This document shows, piece by piece, positions 36,431-46,255 of a stretch of DNA of 64,000 bases. The notes below the pieces were generated by a model that did no database searches, was not told the origin of the DNA, and saw nothing but the letters and a program-made list of their open reading frames with translations. How positions within the stretch are numbered: the first letter of the stretch is position 1; each line of letters opens with the position of its first letter. The translations under genes were made by a program, and so were the position numbers. Source of the DNA: Sipunculus nudus (lineage: Eukaryota > Annelida > Sipuncula > Golfingiida > Sipunculidae); the NCBI GenBank assembly GCA_026874595.1, contig JAPPUL010000073.1, positions 829,973 through 893,972 on the forward strand, read 5' to 3'.

Positions 36431-37453
36431 ATGATAAAAGAAATACTTACAAAACTAGTTATGAGAGAGGACTTAAGTAGTTTTGAGATGGAGAGGATAT
36501 TAGAGGAGATAATAAAAGGGGAAGTAAAAGAGGCCCAGATAGGCGGGCTGCTAAGTCTTTTGCGAGCAAAAGGCGAGACAAAAGAAGAGATAGAAGCAGC
36601 GGTAAAAGTTTTACGTAAACACGCAACAAAAATAAGGTTACCAGAAGGGGCAGAAGGACTTGACATAGTGGGAACGGGAGGAGATGGTAAAAATACCTTT
36701 AACATATCGACGTTATCAGCGCTAGTAATAGCAACAGGCGGAGTTAGAGTTGCCAAACATGGGAACGTAGGAGTCTCAAGCAGATGCGGCAGTGCGGATG
36801 TATTAAATGAGCTTGGGGTAAAAATAAGAGCCGAGAAAGAGGTTTTAGAAAGATGTTTAAAAGAAGTAAATATAGGTTTTTTATTTGCCCAAACCCTACA
36901 CAAAGCGATGAAGGAAGTAACAATAGCACGTAAAAATCTTGGCATAAGCACAATATTTAATTATATAGGTCCCCTAACAAACCCAGCAGGAGTAAAAAGA
37001 TACATCGTAGGAGTATCAAAGGATGATTTATTAAGTAAGTTTTCACATGTACTAAAAGACCTTGGAACGGATCGAGGACTTGTTATACACGGACAGGACG
37101 GACTTGATGAGATAACGACATGCACAAAAACGAAAGGTTATGAAATAGAAGGCGGGAAGCTTAAGGACTTTCTACTAGATCCAAAAGATTATAGTATAAA
37201 GTACACAAATATTGAAGAGCTTTTAGGCGGGGATACAAAAGAGAACGCAAAGATAGTATGGGAAGTACTAAATGGGGAGGGCACTCGTGCACAAAAAGAC
37301 GTTGTGGCATTGAATGCAGGATTTGGATTTTACATAGGAGGTATTTGCAAAGACGCAGGAGAAGGTATAGACAAAGCGTATAAGATACTTAAGAGCAAAT
37401 CAGGAATAAAGACCTTAAAGGGGCTAATAGAAGTCTCTAATATGTCAAGATAG
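36431..37453 (+). CDS. trpD: Anthranilate phosphoribosyltransferase
   Basis: This 340-residue enzyme condenses anthranilate with PRPP in tryptophan synthesis. Motifs include DIVGTGGDGKNTFNIST (PRPP site), KHGNVGVSSRCGSADVLNELG and HGQDGLDEIT. Length and order match TrpD. I chose the ATG at 36431; a TTG at 36416 would add five residues but sits directly on its AAGGA. No other trp gene is in the window. A distantly related TrpD2-type role cannot be excluded, but the GTGGD and RNGNK-like blocks fit TrpD. Confidence 0.9.
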   Translation: MIKEILTKLVMREDLSSFEMERILEEIIKGEVKEAQIGGLLSLLRAKGETKEEIEAAVKVLRKHATKIRLPEGAEGLDIVGTGGDGKNTFNISTLSALVIATGGVRVAKHGNVGVSSRCGSADVLNELGVKIRAEKEVLERCLKEVNIGFLFAQTLHKAMKEVTIARKNLGISTIFNYIGPLTNPAGVKRYIVGVSKDDLLSKFSHVLKDLGTDRGLVIHGQDGLDEITTCTKTKGYEIEGGKLKDFLLDPKDYSIKYTNIEELLGGDTKENAKIVWEVLNGEGTRAQKDVVALNAGFGFYIGGICKDAGEGIDKAYKILKSKSGIKTLKGLIEVSNMSR

Positions 37454-37491
37454 GAAAGGATGTGTAAGGATAGGCAAGGTTATGCAAGGTT

Positions 37492-38295
37492 ATGCTAAAA
37501 CTTAGAAGGAATAATTGTAAAAGACTTAAAAGAGAGAAAAGCCCTACGATAAGACAAAGGATATTAATAATATTTTGTGTATTGTTAATCTCAAGTTCGT
37601 GCAAAACACTTGTAACAGTAATAAAGTCAAACGATAAAGGAAAAGACAATGCACTCCTAAAAGATTTTAGCTATACCTACGACGTACTAATAAAGCGAAC
37701 TAAGAAGAAGGTGGGAGAGGCAAAGATAATGTTTAGGACTTTAGTACGTAATGAACATATATTTTACGAATTAAATCAAAAGATTAATATAAAAGCGCAA
37801 GAAAATATAATAACTAAATCACTTAAAATAGAGAGCGAATCTATCCTGACAAGAGGTTTTAAGGTAGTAAGATTTGGAGGACAGATAATAGAGGGAGAGA
37901 AAAAAAGTATACGAAGCGGTTATTACAGTCCCCCATACTACTATATAGAGGAAGATTACAAAAGGTATAAACTGCAAGCGTCAAGTCCGTTATTTTCGAG
38001 TGTAATAGAGCATTATATAATAAGTGCTAATATGTTAAAGCAACCTGGAGAGTATATAAACTACACATTTTTGAATTTAGTATCTTTGAACGCAGAAGAG
38101 GAGCGAATAACATTTGAGGGATATGAAGATAATGTATTCAATGAGCCGGGTGGCAAAAGAGAGATTAAGGAGTATATAACACGCAATCACGGAAGTAATT
38201 ACGAAAGTCGTTATAAGGTAGACCGAGCAAATCGAGTAATAGAGAAAACAGATTTTGATAAGATATTGGTATGGGAATTAAAGGAAGACAGTTGA
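37492..38295 (+). CDS. Putative lipoprotein, unknown function
   Basis: This 267-residue protein has a basic N-terminus, a hydrophobic stretch and a lipobox ISSSC with Cys37. The mature part is beta-rich with alternating strands (for example DFSYTYDVLIKRTKKKVGEA). It might resemble outer-membrane-associated DUF-type lipoproteins that bind lipids, but I recognise no family. The leader carries an 11-bp duplication that places a second ATG just upstream. The 3' end overlaps rsmI by 25 nt, so the two are co-translated. Confidence 0.65.
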   Translation: MLKLRRNNCKRLKREKSPTIRQRILIIFCVLLISSSCKTLVTVIKSNDKGKDNALLKDFSYTYDVLIKRTKKKVGEAKIMFRTLVRNEHIFYELNQKINIKAQENIITKSLKIESESILTRGFKVVRFGGQIIEGEKKSIRSGYYSPPYYYIEEDYKRYKLQASSPLFSSVIEHYIISANMLKQPGEYINYTFLNLVSLNAEEERITFEGYEDNVFNEPGGKREIKEYITRNHGSNYESRYKVDRANRVIEKTDFDKILVWELKEDS

Positions 38296-39047
38296 AGGGT
38301 GCTAACAAAAGGTGTACGGGAAAAATATATGTTGTTTCGACACCGATAGGGAACCTAGATGACATAACGCTAAGAGCGATAAAGGTTCTTGGAGAGGTAG
38401 ATTTTGTTGTATGCGAGGATACAAGACATACCCTAAAGCTATTAAATCATCTAGGGCTAAAGAAGAAATTATATAGCCACAATAGTTATAATCAAGAAAG
38501 AAGCATAAACCAAATCCTATTGAAGCTAGAAGATAGAGAAAGAAAAATAGCGCTTGTAAGTGATAGTGGAACACCTTGCATATCAGACCCAGGCACAAAA
38601 CTAATATCTAAATTAACAGAACAAGGACATGAAGTAATACCGATACCTGGTGCGAGTGCAGGGCTTGCCTTACTATCAGTTAGCGGATTTAGGTTAAATG
38701 AGTTTATATTTGTAGGATTTCTATCTCGCAAGAAGGGCAAACGTCTTAATAAATTAAAAGAGCTTAGTACGTTCAGAGGGAATATAATATTATACGAGTC
38801 ACCAAAACGAGTAAGGGCTCTAATGCTATTAATAGAGGAAGTATTTAGAGGGAGTGAAGTTGTTATTGGGCGTGAGCTTACAAAGAAGTTTGAAGAGATT
38901 ATACGTATAAACGTAGCAGAGCTTAGTAAACTAGAGTTAAAGGAGAAAGGTGAGTATACACTAATAATCGAAAACAAGTTAAAAGAGTTAAAAGAGTTAA
39001 AAGAAGAAAAGAAAAAAAAGAAAGAAAAAAAGTTTAAAAAAAGCTAA
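38271..39047 (+). CDS. rsmI: 16S rRNA 2'-O-methyltransferase RsmI
   Basis: This 258-residue enzyme methylates the 2'-hydroxyl of C1402 in 16S rRNA. It begins with the typical GKIYVVSTPIGNLDDITLRA, then CEDTRHT, LVSDSGTPCISDPG, PIPGASAGLALLSVSG and ILYESPKRV. The tetrapyrrole-methylase fold is complete. The C-terminus carries an unusual Lys/Glu tail made from LKELKE and KKKKKEKK segments, encoded by a short DNA repeat. It overlaps the preceding lipoprotein gene. Confidence 0.94.
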   Translation: MGIKGRQLKGANKRCTGKIYVVSTPIGNLDDITLRAIKVLGEVDFVVCEDTRHTLKLLNHLGLKKKLYSHNSYNQERSINQILLKLEDRERKIALVSDSGTPCISDPGTKLISKLTEQGHEVIPIPGASAGLALLSVSGFRLNEFIFVGFLSRKKGKRLNKLKELSTFRGNIILYESPKRVRALMLLIEEVFRGSEVVIGRELTKKFEEIIRINVAELSKLELKEKGEYTLIIENKLKELKELKEEKKKKKEKKFKKS

Positions 39048-39187
39048 AGTTTCTTTAAGAACACACCGAGGCTAGTAGAAGCGGGAATAGAATATAAAAA
39101 AGGAATATAAGTTATTAATAAATTAAGTTAGTTCAAGAACAAAAAAAAGAAAAAAAGACAAGGCAAAGTTCCTTGGATGAGAAAACC

Positions 39188-39529
39188 ATGAATATAAAAG
39201 GGATAAGCTTACTAGAAAGCTTATTTAAAATAAGTCCCAAACAAAAAGAAGCTATAACAAAAGTAAATGAAAAAGACAGTGTAACGCTGTCAAATCCTAC
39301 GGTACAAAGATACCTAATGACGCAAGAGTTTAAGATAGAAAACCTAATAAAGATAGAGAAAATAATTGCGGAATCAAAGGATATAAGGTTAGATAAAGTA
39401 AAAGAGCTAAAAAAAAAGTTAAAAGACCCCCAAACGTATTTTGCAGAGGTGGACTATAAGATACTACTTAAAAAGCTTTTAAAACCCCAATTTAGCTATT
39501 ATATAAATAAACCCAAAAAGACAGATTAA
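39188..39529 (+). CDS. FlgM-like anti-sigma-28 factor
   Basis: This 113-residue protein has a short hydrophilic N-terminal half with DSVTLSNPTVQ and a C-terminal helical half IRLDKVKELKKKLKDPQTYF followed by VDYKILLKKLL. The second part fits the FlgM pattern (Val-Asp-Lys-Val-x-x-Leu-Lys-x-x-Leu, gap, Val-Asp, hydrophobic-Leu-Leu). FlgM binds and inhibits the flagellar sigma factor FliA. The start is the ATG at 39188 with GGATGAG 7 nt upstream; a TTG at 39173 would add five residues. A sigma-28-like promoter is present before flaB. Sequence similarity is limited, so the call is tentative. Confidence 0.45.
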   Translation: MNIKGISLLESLFKISPKQKEAITKVNEKDSVTLSNPTVQRYLMTQEFKIENLIKIEKIIAESKDIRLDKVKELKKKLKDPQTYFAEVDYKILLKKLLKPQFSYYINKPKKTD

Positions 39530-39684
39530 GATAATATATGAATAGAAAGGTTAAAAAGTTGCTTATGTTGCAATCTTCTAGTCAAATAAGCGACAAATAA
39601 AGCCGAAAAACTAATCTATATAAAGTGAACAAAGATCCAATCTTAAAAATTAATAAGAGCACCATTAACATAACGGGGTAAGTC

Positions 39685-40857
39685 ATGATAAGTCTGTCAA
39701 TGCCAACAAAGATTCTAGCAGGGAACGGAGTAATAGAATATATAGGAGAAGTAGTTAGGGACTATGGTGAGCGTATATTATTAGTCTATGACAAAGATGC
39801 GTCAAAGGAAACCAAATACTTTGGCCAGATAAGAAATTTACTTGAGAAAAATAGTTTTGGTGTCTTATTATATAACTGCTCCTCAACTGGAAAAAAGCTT
39901 AATATACCAAGTTATGAGCTTATAAATGAAGGAGCAAGCCAAGCCGCTATAGCCAAATGTAACACGATAGTAGGGATTGGTTGCATAGGAACTTTATATG
40001 CCGCTAAGTCTATAGCATTACTTTCAAAAGCAGGCGGAAAGATAGAAGATTATACAGGAGAGCATAGAATAGGACTATCTCACACTAAGAAAAAGGCAAG
40101 TTATATAGAAATACCAATAAGCTATGATCTAATACCAGGGCTTACAGATACAAGTTATATATCAGATAATAGTTTAGATGATCTTAAAGTTATGCCATCA
40201 CGCGCTGAGAAAGCGGATTTAGTAATGATGGATCCAACATTAATCTCTATAAAAGGCGGTAAGGCAAATGCTTATAATGGGATACATCTATTATCACTGG
40301 CAATAGAATCGCTAATATCCAAACAAGTTAACCTACTGGGCGAATCGTTTTCCTTACAGGCTGTAGATATATTATTTAAATACTTAGAAAGTTTTATAAA
40401 AGACACGTCTAATTTAGAATATAGGGAATTCATAATGAAGGCAACGATTTTATCATCGCTTGCATTTGGCAATAGTACTCCTGGAGTGTCTTTTGCCTTG
40501 TCCTTACTTCTTAGCAAAGCACATAATCTAGAGCAAAGTATAATATCAACAATACTCTTACCTCACATAATGGAATTTAATGTGACAAGTGTTTCCAATG
40601 ACTATCTTAGATTATATAATATGCTTGGGGAGAGTCGGAGTGATATGACGGTGGTACAAGCGGCTGTAAAGATGATAGAGTCAGTCAAAAAGCTTATTGA
40701 AGAACTAGAACTTACTAAAAAGCTCTCAGAGCTTAATATAGAACGTAGCAATTTTTTAAAGGTCTCAAAAATAGCTTTAAGTTATGATTTTATGAAATAT
40801 GCACCACAGGTTGTTGCAGAGGAAGAGTTAACCAATATTTTAGACTCGGCATATTAA
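39685..40857 (+). CDS. Degenerate iron-type alcohol dehydrogenase homologue
   Basis: This 390-residue protein follows the Fe-ADH family from end to end: SMPTKILAGNGVIEYIGEV at the start, DYGERILLVYD, and ILLPHIMEFN near the end. Key sites are lost. The nucleotide motif GGGS is GIGC, and the TTAGTGSE loop is replaced by ISYDLIPGLTD. The metal ligands, normally Asp and His in GMDALTHAIE, become His and Leu in GIHLLSLAIE. The two later His ligands (HALAH and HG) become Leu and Gln. Normal redox chemistry is therefore unlikely. The gene is followed after 53 nt by larB and then larC. The reading frame is intact and the length normal. Confidence 0.85.
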   Translation: MISLSMPTKILAGNGVIEYIGEVVRDYGERILLVYDKDASKETKYFGQIRNLLEKNSFGVLLYNCSSTGKKLNIPSYELINEGASQAAIAKCNTIVGIGCIGTLYAAKSIALLSKAGGKIEDYTGEHRIGLSHTKKKASYIEIPISYDLIPGLTDTSYISDNSLDDLKVMPSRAEKADLVMMDPTLISIKGGKANAYNGIHLLSLAIESLISKQVNLLGESFSLQAVDILFKYLESFIKDTSNLEYREFIMKATILSSLAFGNSTPGVSFALSLLLSKAHNLEQSIISTILLPHIMEFNVTSVSNDYLRLYNMLGESRSDMTVVQAAVKMIESVKKLIEELELTKKLSELNIERSNFLKVSKIALSYDFMKYAPQVVAEEELTNILDSAY

Positions 40858-40910
40858 CTTTTGCTTATTTTTTTTTAAAACCTAATTGGACAAGTTATAA
40901 TAATATTAAG

Positions 40911-41687
40911 ATGACCAAAAAAAAATTAAAAGCCTTGTTAGAACAAGTACGAGGCGGGAAGGTAGCTGTAGATGATGCCCTTGATGAACTCGTTGGCTTT
41001 CCTTATAAAGACATAGAGTATGCAAAACTAGACTATCATCGAGAGTTAAGGCAAGGGTTTCCGGAAGTTATATATTGTAAGGATAAAAGCGAGGATGAGG
41101 TAATAAATATCCTAAAAGCTCTTATCAAAAACAAGAAATCTAAAATCCTTGCAACTCGAGTTCGTGAAGGGCTTTCAAAGAAGATAAAGAATTTAGATAA
41201 AAGATTTGAATACAAAAGCCGAGGACAAGTAGCTTATTTATTAGATGAACAAAATAGTACGAATAAACAAGTTGGGAATATACTAATAATATCGGCTGGG
41301 ACATCGGATATGGGGATTGTTGAGGAGGCTTATGTTACTTCTTATGTACTTGGCAACAAGACCCAAAATCTTATCGACGTTGGAGTTGCTGGGATACATA
41401 GGCTCTTTGACCATAAGAAGATGCTTGATGAGGCTAATGTAATAATCGTTGTAGCTGGTATGGATGGGGCGCTGGCAAGCGTTGTGGGCGGACTTGTAAG
41501 TAAGCCGGTTATTGGTGTGCCAAGTAGTGTAGGCTATGGAGCATCGTTTCAAGGCTTATCTGCTTTACTTGCAATGTTAAATAGTTGCAGTCCGAATGTG
41601 CTTACAGTAAATATTGATAATGGTTTTGGTGCGGCATATGCTGCATCCATAATAAATCAACAGTGCTCAAAAAACAATCTTAACTAA
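40911..41687 (+). CDS. larB: LarB, nickel pincer cofactor biosynthesis
   Basis: This 258-residue protein is a LarB-type P2CMN synthase. It carboxylates and hydrolyses nicotinic acid adenine dinucleotide to start the nickel-pincer nucleotide made for lactate racemase and related enzymes. Characteristic PurE-like motifs are ISAGTSDMGIVEEAY, GVAGIHRL, VVAGMDGALASVVGGL and PVIGVPSSVGYGASF. Family length is normal. larC follows, after a tandem repeat of the larC start. larE and larA are not in the window. Confidence 0.95.
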   Translation: MTKKKLKALLEQVRGGKVAVDDALDELVGFPYKDIEYAKLDYHRELRQGFPEVIYCKDKSEDEVINILKALIKNKKSKILATRVREGLSKKIKNLDKRFEYKSRGQVAYLLDEQNSTNKQVGNILIISAGTSDMGIVEEAYVTSYVLGNKTQNLIDVGVAGIHRLFDHKKMLDEANVIIVVAGMDGALASVVGGLVSKPVIGVPSSVGYGASFQGLSALLAMLNSCSPNVLTVNIDNGFGAAYAASIINQQCSKNNLN

Positions 41688-41713
41688 TAGACTATAATAC
41701 CCAGAAATAAGTT

Positions 41714-41842
41714 ATGCAAAAGATTTTATATTTTGATGCCTTTTCAGGCTTAAGCGGAGATATGATATTATCTGCTCTTTTTAATATGTTAGAACTTGAT
41801 GAGGAGTGGTTTTCAAAAGAGATTAATAAACTTGCCTTTTAG
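41714..41842 (+). pseudogene. Truncated larC copy 1 (42 residues)
   Basis: This is an intact start and 42 codons identical in frame to larC, with Asp at codon 29, then a stop created at the repeat junction. The leader is the same as that of full-length larC, so it could be translated. It is a fragment, not a functional LarC. Confidence 0.9.
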
Positions 41843-41865
41843 GCTATAATACCCAGAAATAAGTT

Positions 41866-41994
41866 ATGCAAAAGATTTTATATTTTGATGCCTTTTCAGG
41901 CTTAAGCGGAGATATGATATTATCTGCTCTTTTTAATATGTTAGAACTCGGTGAGGAGTGGTTTTCAAAAGAGATTAATAAACTTGCCTTTTAG
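41866..41994 (+). pseudogene. Truncated larC copy 2 (42 residues)
   Basis: Second 42-codon fragment, with Gly at codon 29 and aat in the later Asn codon. It otherwise matches copy 1. Confidence 0.9.
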
Positions 41995-42017
41995 GCTATA
42001 ATACCCAGAAATAAGTT

Positions 42018-42146
42018 ATGCAAAAGATTTTATATTTTGATGCCTTTTCAGGCTTAAGCGGAGATATGATATTATCTGCTCTTTTTAATATGTTAGAACT
42101 TGATGAGGAGTGGTTTTCAAAAGAGATTAACAAACTTGCCTTTTAG
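42018..42146 (+). pseudogene. Truncated larC copy 3 (42 residues)
   Basis: Third 42-codon fragment, with Asp at codon 29 and aac in the later Asn codon. It is immediately followed by full-length larC. Confidence 0.9.
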
Positions 42147-42169
42147 GCTATAATACCCAGAAATAAGTT

Positions 42170-43363
42170 ATGCAAAAGATTTTATATTTTGATGCCTTTT
42201 CAGGCTTAAGCGGAGATATGATATTATCTGCTCTTTTTAATATGTTAGAACTCGGTGAGGAGTGGTTTTCAAAAGAGATTAACAAACTTGCCTTAGACAA
42301 AAGTCAATATAAACTAATCTTTAGAAAGGCTAAGGTAAGTTCCATAGAGGGTTTGACATTTAAGCTTGAAGAACAAAAAAAACAAGCTAAGCATCGCAAT
42401 TTAAAAGACATAGAAAACATCTTAAAAAGCTCAAAACTAGATAAAGCAATAATAGATGATGCATTTAATGTATTTACGATACTTGCAAAAGCAGAAGGTA
42501 AAATGCATGGGAAAAGTATTTATGATATACATTTTCATGAGGTTGGAGCCTTAGATTCAATAATTGACATTGTAGGTATTGGCATAATATTAAATCGTAT
42601 AAAAGTAGACAAAATATACTGCTCGCCTTTGCCTATCGGAAGAGGTTTTGTAAAATGTGCACATGGTCTAATGCCACTTCCGGCGCCTGCCGCTAGTGAG
42701 ATATTAAAAGATTATCCTGTTTACGGAGTGGAGGAGGAGGGGGAATACGTAACCCCAACAGGTGCTGCCATAATAAAGTATTACGCAAAACCAATAACAA
42801 CCATTCCTCCTATGCACATTAAATTCATAGGCTATGGGATGGGGAGTGCTAAAAGAAAACGTCCTAATATGCTAAGAACTCTTCTTGGTGAAATTGACAC
42901 TGTTAATAAAAAATCTAATATGCTTTTGGTTGAAACTAATTTAGATGACATAAACCCTGAGTTAATGCCATATATAAAAGATAAGCTGTTTGAGTTGGGG
43001 GCTAATGATGTTTATTCTACTCCTACTATAATGAAAAAGGGGCGATGTGGTTTAATTCTTTCTGTACTTTGCATCGAGCCTATTTGTAAAAACGTTATAG
43101 AATTAATATTCAAAGAGACAACTGCAATAGGAGTTAGGAAAACACGAGTTGAAAGAGAGGAGCTTACACGGAAAGTTATTAAAACTACTATTCCTGATAT
43201 TGGGGAGGTTGAGATTAAAGAAAGTTTTCTTCACGGCAAAGCTATACAGGTAAAGCCTGAGTTTGAAAGTCTAAAAAAGCTTGCTATAAAGCACAACATC
43301 CCTATTAAGGACCTACACACTAAAGCACTTATGGCATACAAAACCAAAAACCAAAATACATAA
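42170..43363 (+). CDS. larC: LarC, nickel insertion protein for the pincer cofactor
   Basis: This 397-residue cyclometallase inserts nickel into the pyridinium dithiocarboxylate nucleotide made by LarB and LarE. Motifs: YFDAFSGLSGDMILSALF, HFHEVGALDSIIDIVG, LPLPAPAASEIL, VTPTGAAIIKYY and, in the C-terminal half, VETNLDDINPELMPYI and TTAIGVRKTRVEREEL. It is one continuous frame, unlike the Lactiplantibacillus gene, which uses a frameshift. The start region is the fourth copy of a 152-bp repeat. TATAAT lies 15 nt before the ATG and ribosome-binding is weak, so the gene may rely on coupling to larB. Confidence 0.95.
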   Translation: MQKILYFDAFSGLSGDMILSALFNMLELGEEWFSKEINKLALDKSQYKLIFRKAKVSSIEGLTFKLEEQKKQAKHRNLKDIENILKSSKLDKAIIDDAFNVFTILAKAEGKMHGKSIYDIHFHEVGALDSIIDIVGIGIILNRIKVDKIYCSPLPIGRGFVKCAHGLMPLPAPAASEILKDYPVYGVEEEGEYVTPTGAAIIKYYAKPITTIPPMHIKFIGYGMGSAKRKRPNMLRTLLGEIDTVNKKSNMLLVETNLDDINPELMPYIKDKLFELGANDVYSTPTIMKKGRCGLILSVLCIEPICKNVIELIFKETTAIGVRKTRVEREELTRKVIKTTIPDIGEVEIKESFLHGKAIQVKPEFESLKKLAIKHNIPIKDLHTKALMAYKTKNQNT

Positions 43364-43401
43364 CTTTATATATCAAGATTTATATATAAAGATTTATGAA
43401 A

Positions 43402-44850
43402 TCAAGATTTATGAAAATAAGTGTCCTTGTCTTTTTTAACCACCTTACTAAGAAGTAGTAAACTAATGATATTAGGAAGTGCCATAAGCATATTAGTAAT
43501 ATCTGCCATCTGCCATACCAGCTTTACAGGAATAGTTGCCCCAACAACTATTAATATAGTATATATTACACGATAAGGAAGTATTGCCTTCTTGCCAAAT
43601 AAGAATTCTGCACTCCTATCCCCGTAATACGACCATGCGATTACCGTGGAATAGGCAAAGGTTATTAATCCAAATCCTACAACCCAGGTCCCAAGAGTAC
43701 GAAAACCAATACCGAATACTCCAGAAAGCCCCTCTCCAAACGCATAGGCTGTTAAATCTGCACTCAAAAGTCCTGCCGGCTTATTTGCTCCATAAACTCC
43801 TGTTATTACTATTACTAGTGCCGTCATGCTGCATATTATTAGCGTGTCAATAAAAGGCTCAAGCATCGCAACAAGCCCTTCTTTTACAGGCTCATCCGTC
43901 TTGGATGCTGCATGTATCATAGGTGATGAGCCAAGTCCTGCCTCATTTGAAAACACTCCTCGTGCAACCCCATATCGTACCGCCTCACCTACCATACCCC
44001 AGCCAAATGCATAGGGGTTTAATGCGTAATCTAATATTGTATATATTGCTGATGGTACTTTATCCAAATTAAAGGCGATTATTAGTAATGCAAAAAAACA
44101 GTAGACCAAAGACATTATAGGCACAAGGTAAGACGCTACCTTTGCTATCCGCTTAACTCCTCCCAATATAACCAAACCTACTAATAATGCAAGTATTACT
44201 CCCACTACCACCTTATAAGACATCTGCCCCACAAGCGGCAAGGCCATACTTAATCCACTTACAACCGAATTGGCCTGCACCATATTTCCTATCCCAAATG
44301 ACGCTATCAATGTGAAGAGTGCAAACAGTATTCCCATAAAAGGCATATTAAGCCCTTTTTTAAGCGTATACATTGGCCCACCCGATACTTCTCCGTTTTC
44401 CTTAACATCACGATATTTCACTCCTAACGTACACGAGGTGAACTTTGTTGCCATCCCAAATAATGCTGTAACCCACATCCAAAACACTGCTCCAGGTCCA
44501 CCCATTGATACTGCTGTTGCAACCCCTGCTATGTTCCCTGTTCCTACTGTTGCCGATAAGGCACCGGTTAGTGCCTGAAAATAACTTACCTCGCCTTTTA
44601 CATCTTTACCTACATTATCTGCTTTTCCCGCCTTCCCAAATACCAAACTAAAGGAATGTCTAAATCCCCTTATCTGTACAAAACCCATGCGAAATGTTAG
44701 ATATATTCCCGTTCCCACCAAGATTATTATAGATGGTATCCCCCATACCATATCTGCTACTTTTCCTACCAAATCTGAAAAACCCATGCCACCAGCTGTA
44801 CATCCACTAAACACCAGCATTATCATAAGCATTATAAGTGTAGTTTTCAT
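43402..44850 (-). CDS. AGCS family sodium:alanine/glycine symporter
   Basis: This 482-residue membrane transporter has the AGCS pattern: an N-terminal helix near 1-20, GIYLTFRMGFVQIRGF, then the signature SYFQALTGALSATVGTGNIA and GGPGAVFWMWVTALFGMATK. About ten more helices follow. It imports alanine or glycine with sodium. The first ATG gives a helix with a cysteine (FSGC); this may be a signal or just the first transmembrane helix. It is convergent with larC, 38 nt away. Confidence 0.93.
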   Translation of the reverse strand: MKTTLIMLMIMLVFSGCTAGGMGFSDLVGKVADMVWGIPSIIILVGTGIYLTFRMGFVQIRGFRHSFSLVFGKAGKADNVGKDVKGEVSYFQALTGALSATVGTGNIAGVATAVSMGGPGAVFWMWVTALFGMATKFTSCTLGVKYRDVKENGEVSGGPMYTLKKGLNMPFMGILFALFTLIASFGIGNMVQANSVVSGLSMALPLVGQMSYKVVVGVILALLVGLVILGGVKRIAKVASYLVPIMSLVYCFFALLIIAFNLDKVPSAIYTILDYALNPYAFGWGMVGEAVRYGVARGVFSNEAGLGSSPMIHAASKTDEPVKEGLVAMLEPFIDTLIICSMTALVIVITGVYGANKPAGLLSADLTAYAFGEGLSGVFGIGFRTLGTWVVGFGLITFAYSTVIAWSYYGDRSAEFLFGKKAILPYRVIYTILIVVGATIPVKLVWQMADITNMLMALPNIISLLLLSKVVKKDKDTYFHKS

Positions 44851-44962
44851 ATCATATCATCCTTTTATTGTCTTTAGATTAAACCATCCCTCCTCACTTA
44901 ACTTATTACAAGATAATACATTATGATCATTTTAGTTATATAAATATTTTGTAGGACTTTTC

Positions 44963-46255
<1,293 letters not shown>

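Larger units (their letters stand above)
41688..42294. repeat. 152-bp tandem repeat x4 at the larB-larC junction
   Basis: Units start at 41688, 41840, 41992 and 42144. Each holds the short larB-larC spacer and the first 41 or so codons of larC. In units 1 to 3 the reading frame ends after 42 residues in Leu-Ala-Phe-stop, and only unit 4 continues into full-length larC. Two SNP sites (Asp/Gly at codon 29; Asn codon aat/aac at codon 39 or so) occur in all four combinations across the four units. Confidence 0.97.

Noticed and set aside
36262-36951. Membrane-like minus-strand frame over trpD
   Set aside because: It is antisense to a clear trpD and reflects the A/G-rich codons of that gene.
39685-40857. 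Functional glycerol or alcohol dehydrogenase
   Set aside because: Metal ligands and nucleotide-binding motifs of the family are all replaced.
41688-42294. Riboswitch or promoter array before larC
   Set aside because: TATAAT occurs in each unit, but a -35 element at proper spacing is weak and the unit is mainly larC coding sequence; gene-fragment duplication explains it better.
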